From Clostridia bacterium (GTDB lineage: Bacteria > Bacillota > Clostridia > Christensenellales > Aristaeellaceae), in assembly GCA_017522345.1 (NCBI GenBank), contig JAFWZN010000079.1, forward strand, positions 1-64,000: a DNA stretch of 64,000 bases, in the 5' to 3' direction. Positions 63,206 through 64,000 of the stretch are shown in pieces. Numbering within the stretch: position 1 is the first letter of the stretch; each line of letters begins with the position of its first letter. The translations under genes were made by a program, and so were the position numbers. The notes under the pieces are model-generated. The model made no database searches. It worked only from the letters and a program-made list of their open reading frames with translations, and was not told the DNA's origin.

Positions 63206-63243
63206 AAAAGCGAAGGCTTTCTAAAATACGGCCTTCGCTTTTT
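63206..63243 (-). terminator. rho-independent terminator of the small secreted-protein gene
   Basis: AAAGCGAAGGC / GCCTTCGCTTT stem with a 13-base loop; on the minus strand a TTTTG run follows. On the plus strand it has TTTTT, so it works in both directions. Confidence 0.78.
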
Positions 63244-63266
63244 AAGAAAGAATGCGGATACGGAGT

Positions 63267-63749
63267 TTACCAGTCCGTCACGATTACGTAGTCGGGCGTG
63301 TAGGCGAGGTTCCAGATCGCCTGTTCGGCGTATTCATAAGCCAAAACCACGTCGCCCCAGCGCAGGAACTGGATCTCGGTAAACGCGCCGTCCGTAATCA
63401 CGAAAACGAGCGCGCCAACGGCCTCGTCCTCGGGCGCTTCGAAGGGAACGGCAATTTTCCATATCGCCTCTTCCGGCCATGCGACCGAAACCTCGGTCTG
63501 AACGCTGCCCATATAGATTTCCTTGCATGTAAGATCGATAAACTTCTTAAGCGCTGCGCCGTCGTAAACCTTATCCAGCATCAGATGCTTAAGCGCCATA
63601 TCGTACTCGCCGTAGGAAATCAGGCTGACGCTTTCCTTTGCGCATGTAAACATCATTTCATCCGGAACGTATTCCTTCTCCGCATGCGCAAATACGGATG
63701 CGGCCAGCATGAGGATGATAGCGCATACTGCTAAAACTGTCTTTTTCAT
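63267..63749 (-). CDS. small secreted protein of unknown function
   Basis: 160 residues from the ATG at 63749, with GGAGG nine bases upstream. Signal peptide of about 23 residues (KKTVLAVCAIILMLAASVFAHA). The mature part is about 137 residues, acidic, with WGDVVLAYEYAEQAIWNLAY near its end. No domain is recognised. It lies between the lon and probable holA genes. Confidence 0.72.
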   Translation of the reverse strand: MKKTVLAVCAIILMLAASVFAHAEKEYVPDEMMFTCAKESVSLISYGEYDMALKHLMLDKVYDGAALKKFIDLTCKEIYMGSVQTEVSVAWPEEAIWKIAVPFEAPEDEAVGALVFVITDGAFTEIQFLRWGDVVLAYEYAEQAIWNLAYTPDYVIVTDW

Positions 63750-63839
63750 ACCCTTAGCCTCCATAAAGGCAAATTTCATATCTTCCGGTACGTTTTTGAC
63801 GAAACGGGCGATGGTTTGGTTGCATTTTTCTTTGTAAAG

Positions 63840-64000
63840 TTAATGTGAAATCTCAAACAGCGCGAGCATCATTTGATCCAGCGCGGCGCGATCGCGGATT
63901 TTACCGCTTTTTACGTCAAAATCCATCTGAACGCCCGCGCGGTAGCTTTTTTCAAGCTGTTGGGCGCTCAGTTTCTCGACCTGTCCGTATACCTTCTGGG
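63840..64000 (-). CDS. holA: 3' end of a probable DNA polymerase III delta subunit gene
   Basis: The last 53 residues are visible on the minus strand and end at a TAA; the rest lies beyond the window. The tail (LEKSYRAGVQMDFDVKSGKIRDRAALDQMMLALFEISH) has the typical HolA C-terminus, with a D-x-K-S/T-G-x-I-x-D-R-x-A-L pattern. Assignment rests on this short segment. Confidence 0.5.
   Translation of the reverse strand, partial: QKVYGQVEKLSAQQLEKSYRAGVQMDFDVKSGKIRDRAALDQMMLALFEISH

Overview
The window reads as a chromosomal segment of a Gram-positive, Firmicutes-type bacterium with roughly balanced G+C. Support comes from two T-box leaders (leuS, cysS), strong sigma-A-type promoters with 17-base spacers, AGGAGG-type ribosome binding sites, an LCP cell-wall ligase, a SpoIID-domain protein, UppP, a plsX-acpP-rnc-smc-ftsY operon, a class II glycyl-tRNA synthetase of the single-chain type and a long-form HPF. 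An uncultured gut clostridial lineage is my inference; the sequence alone does not fix the genus. No rRNA, tRNA, CRISPR array, prophage or insertion sequence was recognised.

Layout. 1-8 kb: M20 peptidase, UroD-like protein, EamA transporter, SGNH hydrolase, GtrA protein, M55 D-aminopeptidase, LCP ligase and GH130 phosphorylase. 8-23 kb: a long leftward block. Its upper part is trpS, folC, rsmH, a divergent TGT-family protein, an ArmA/Rmt-like 16S rRNA methyltransferase and rsmI. It runs without a gap into an ABC exporter made of three membrane-fusion proteins, one double-FtsX permease and two ATPases, one of which carries an AbrB-like tail. An Mrp ATPase with its own promoter follows. 23-39 kb: DUF559 nuclease, uppP, leuS with T-box, several exported proteins (one caspase-like, one SpoIID/SH3), phosphoglucomutase, a secreted barnase with its barstar, an HD protein, cysS with T-box, and psuG. 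39-50 kb: Rrf2-NifS-NifU iron-sulfur operon plus a GNAT enzyme, a giant Ig-like exported protein, a lipoprotein-like gene with an ABC exporter, glyA and glyQS. 50-58 kb: Smr protein, then plsX-acpP-rnc-smc-ftsY and hpf. 58-64 kb: DUF4091 protein, engB, lon, a small secreted protein and the 3' end of a probable holA.

The strongest novelty candidate is the rsmH / TGT-like / ArmA-like / rsmI set. RsmH and RsmI modify the same nucleotide, C1402, in helix 44 of 16S rRNA, and the ArmA/Rmt family methylates G1405 three bases away. Three decoding-centre methyltransferases plus a base-exchange-type enzyme in one tightly packed unit suggest a native decoding-site modification module. The adjoining exporter may be linked to it, for example through ribosome-targeting antibiotics, but that link is inference from adjacency only.

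Intergenic DNA carries two families of short palindromic repeats and one possible MITE-like element. Most gene ends have recognisable rho-independent terminators.
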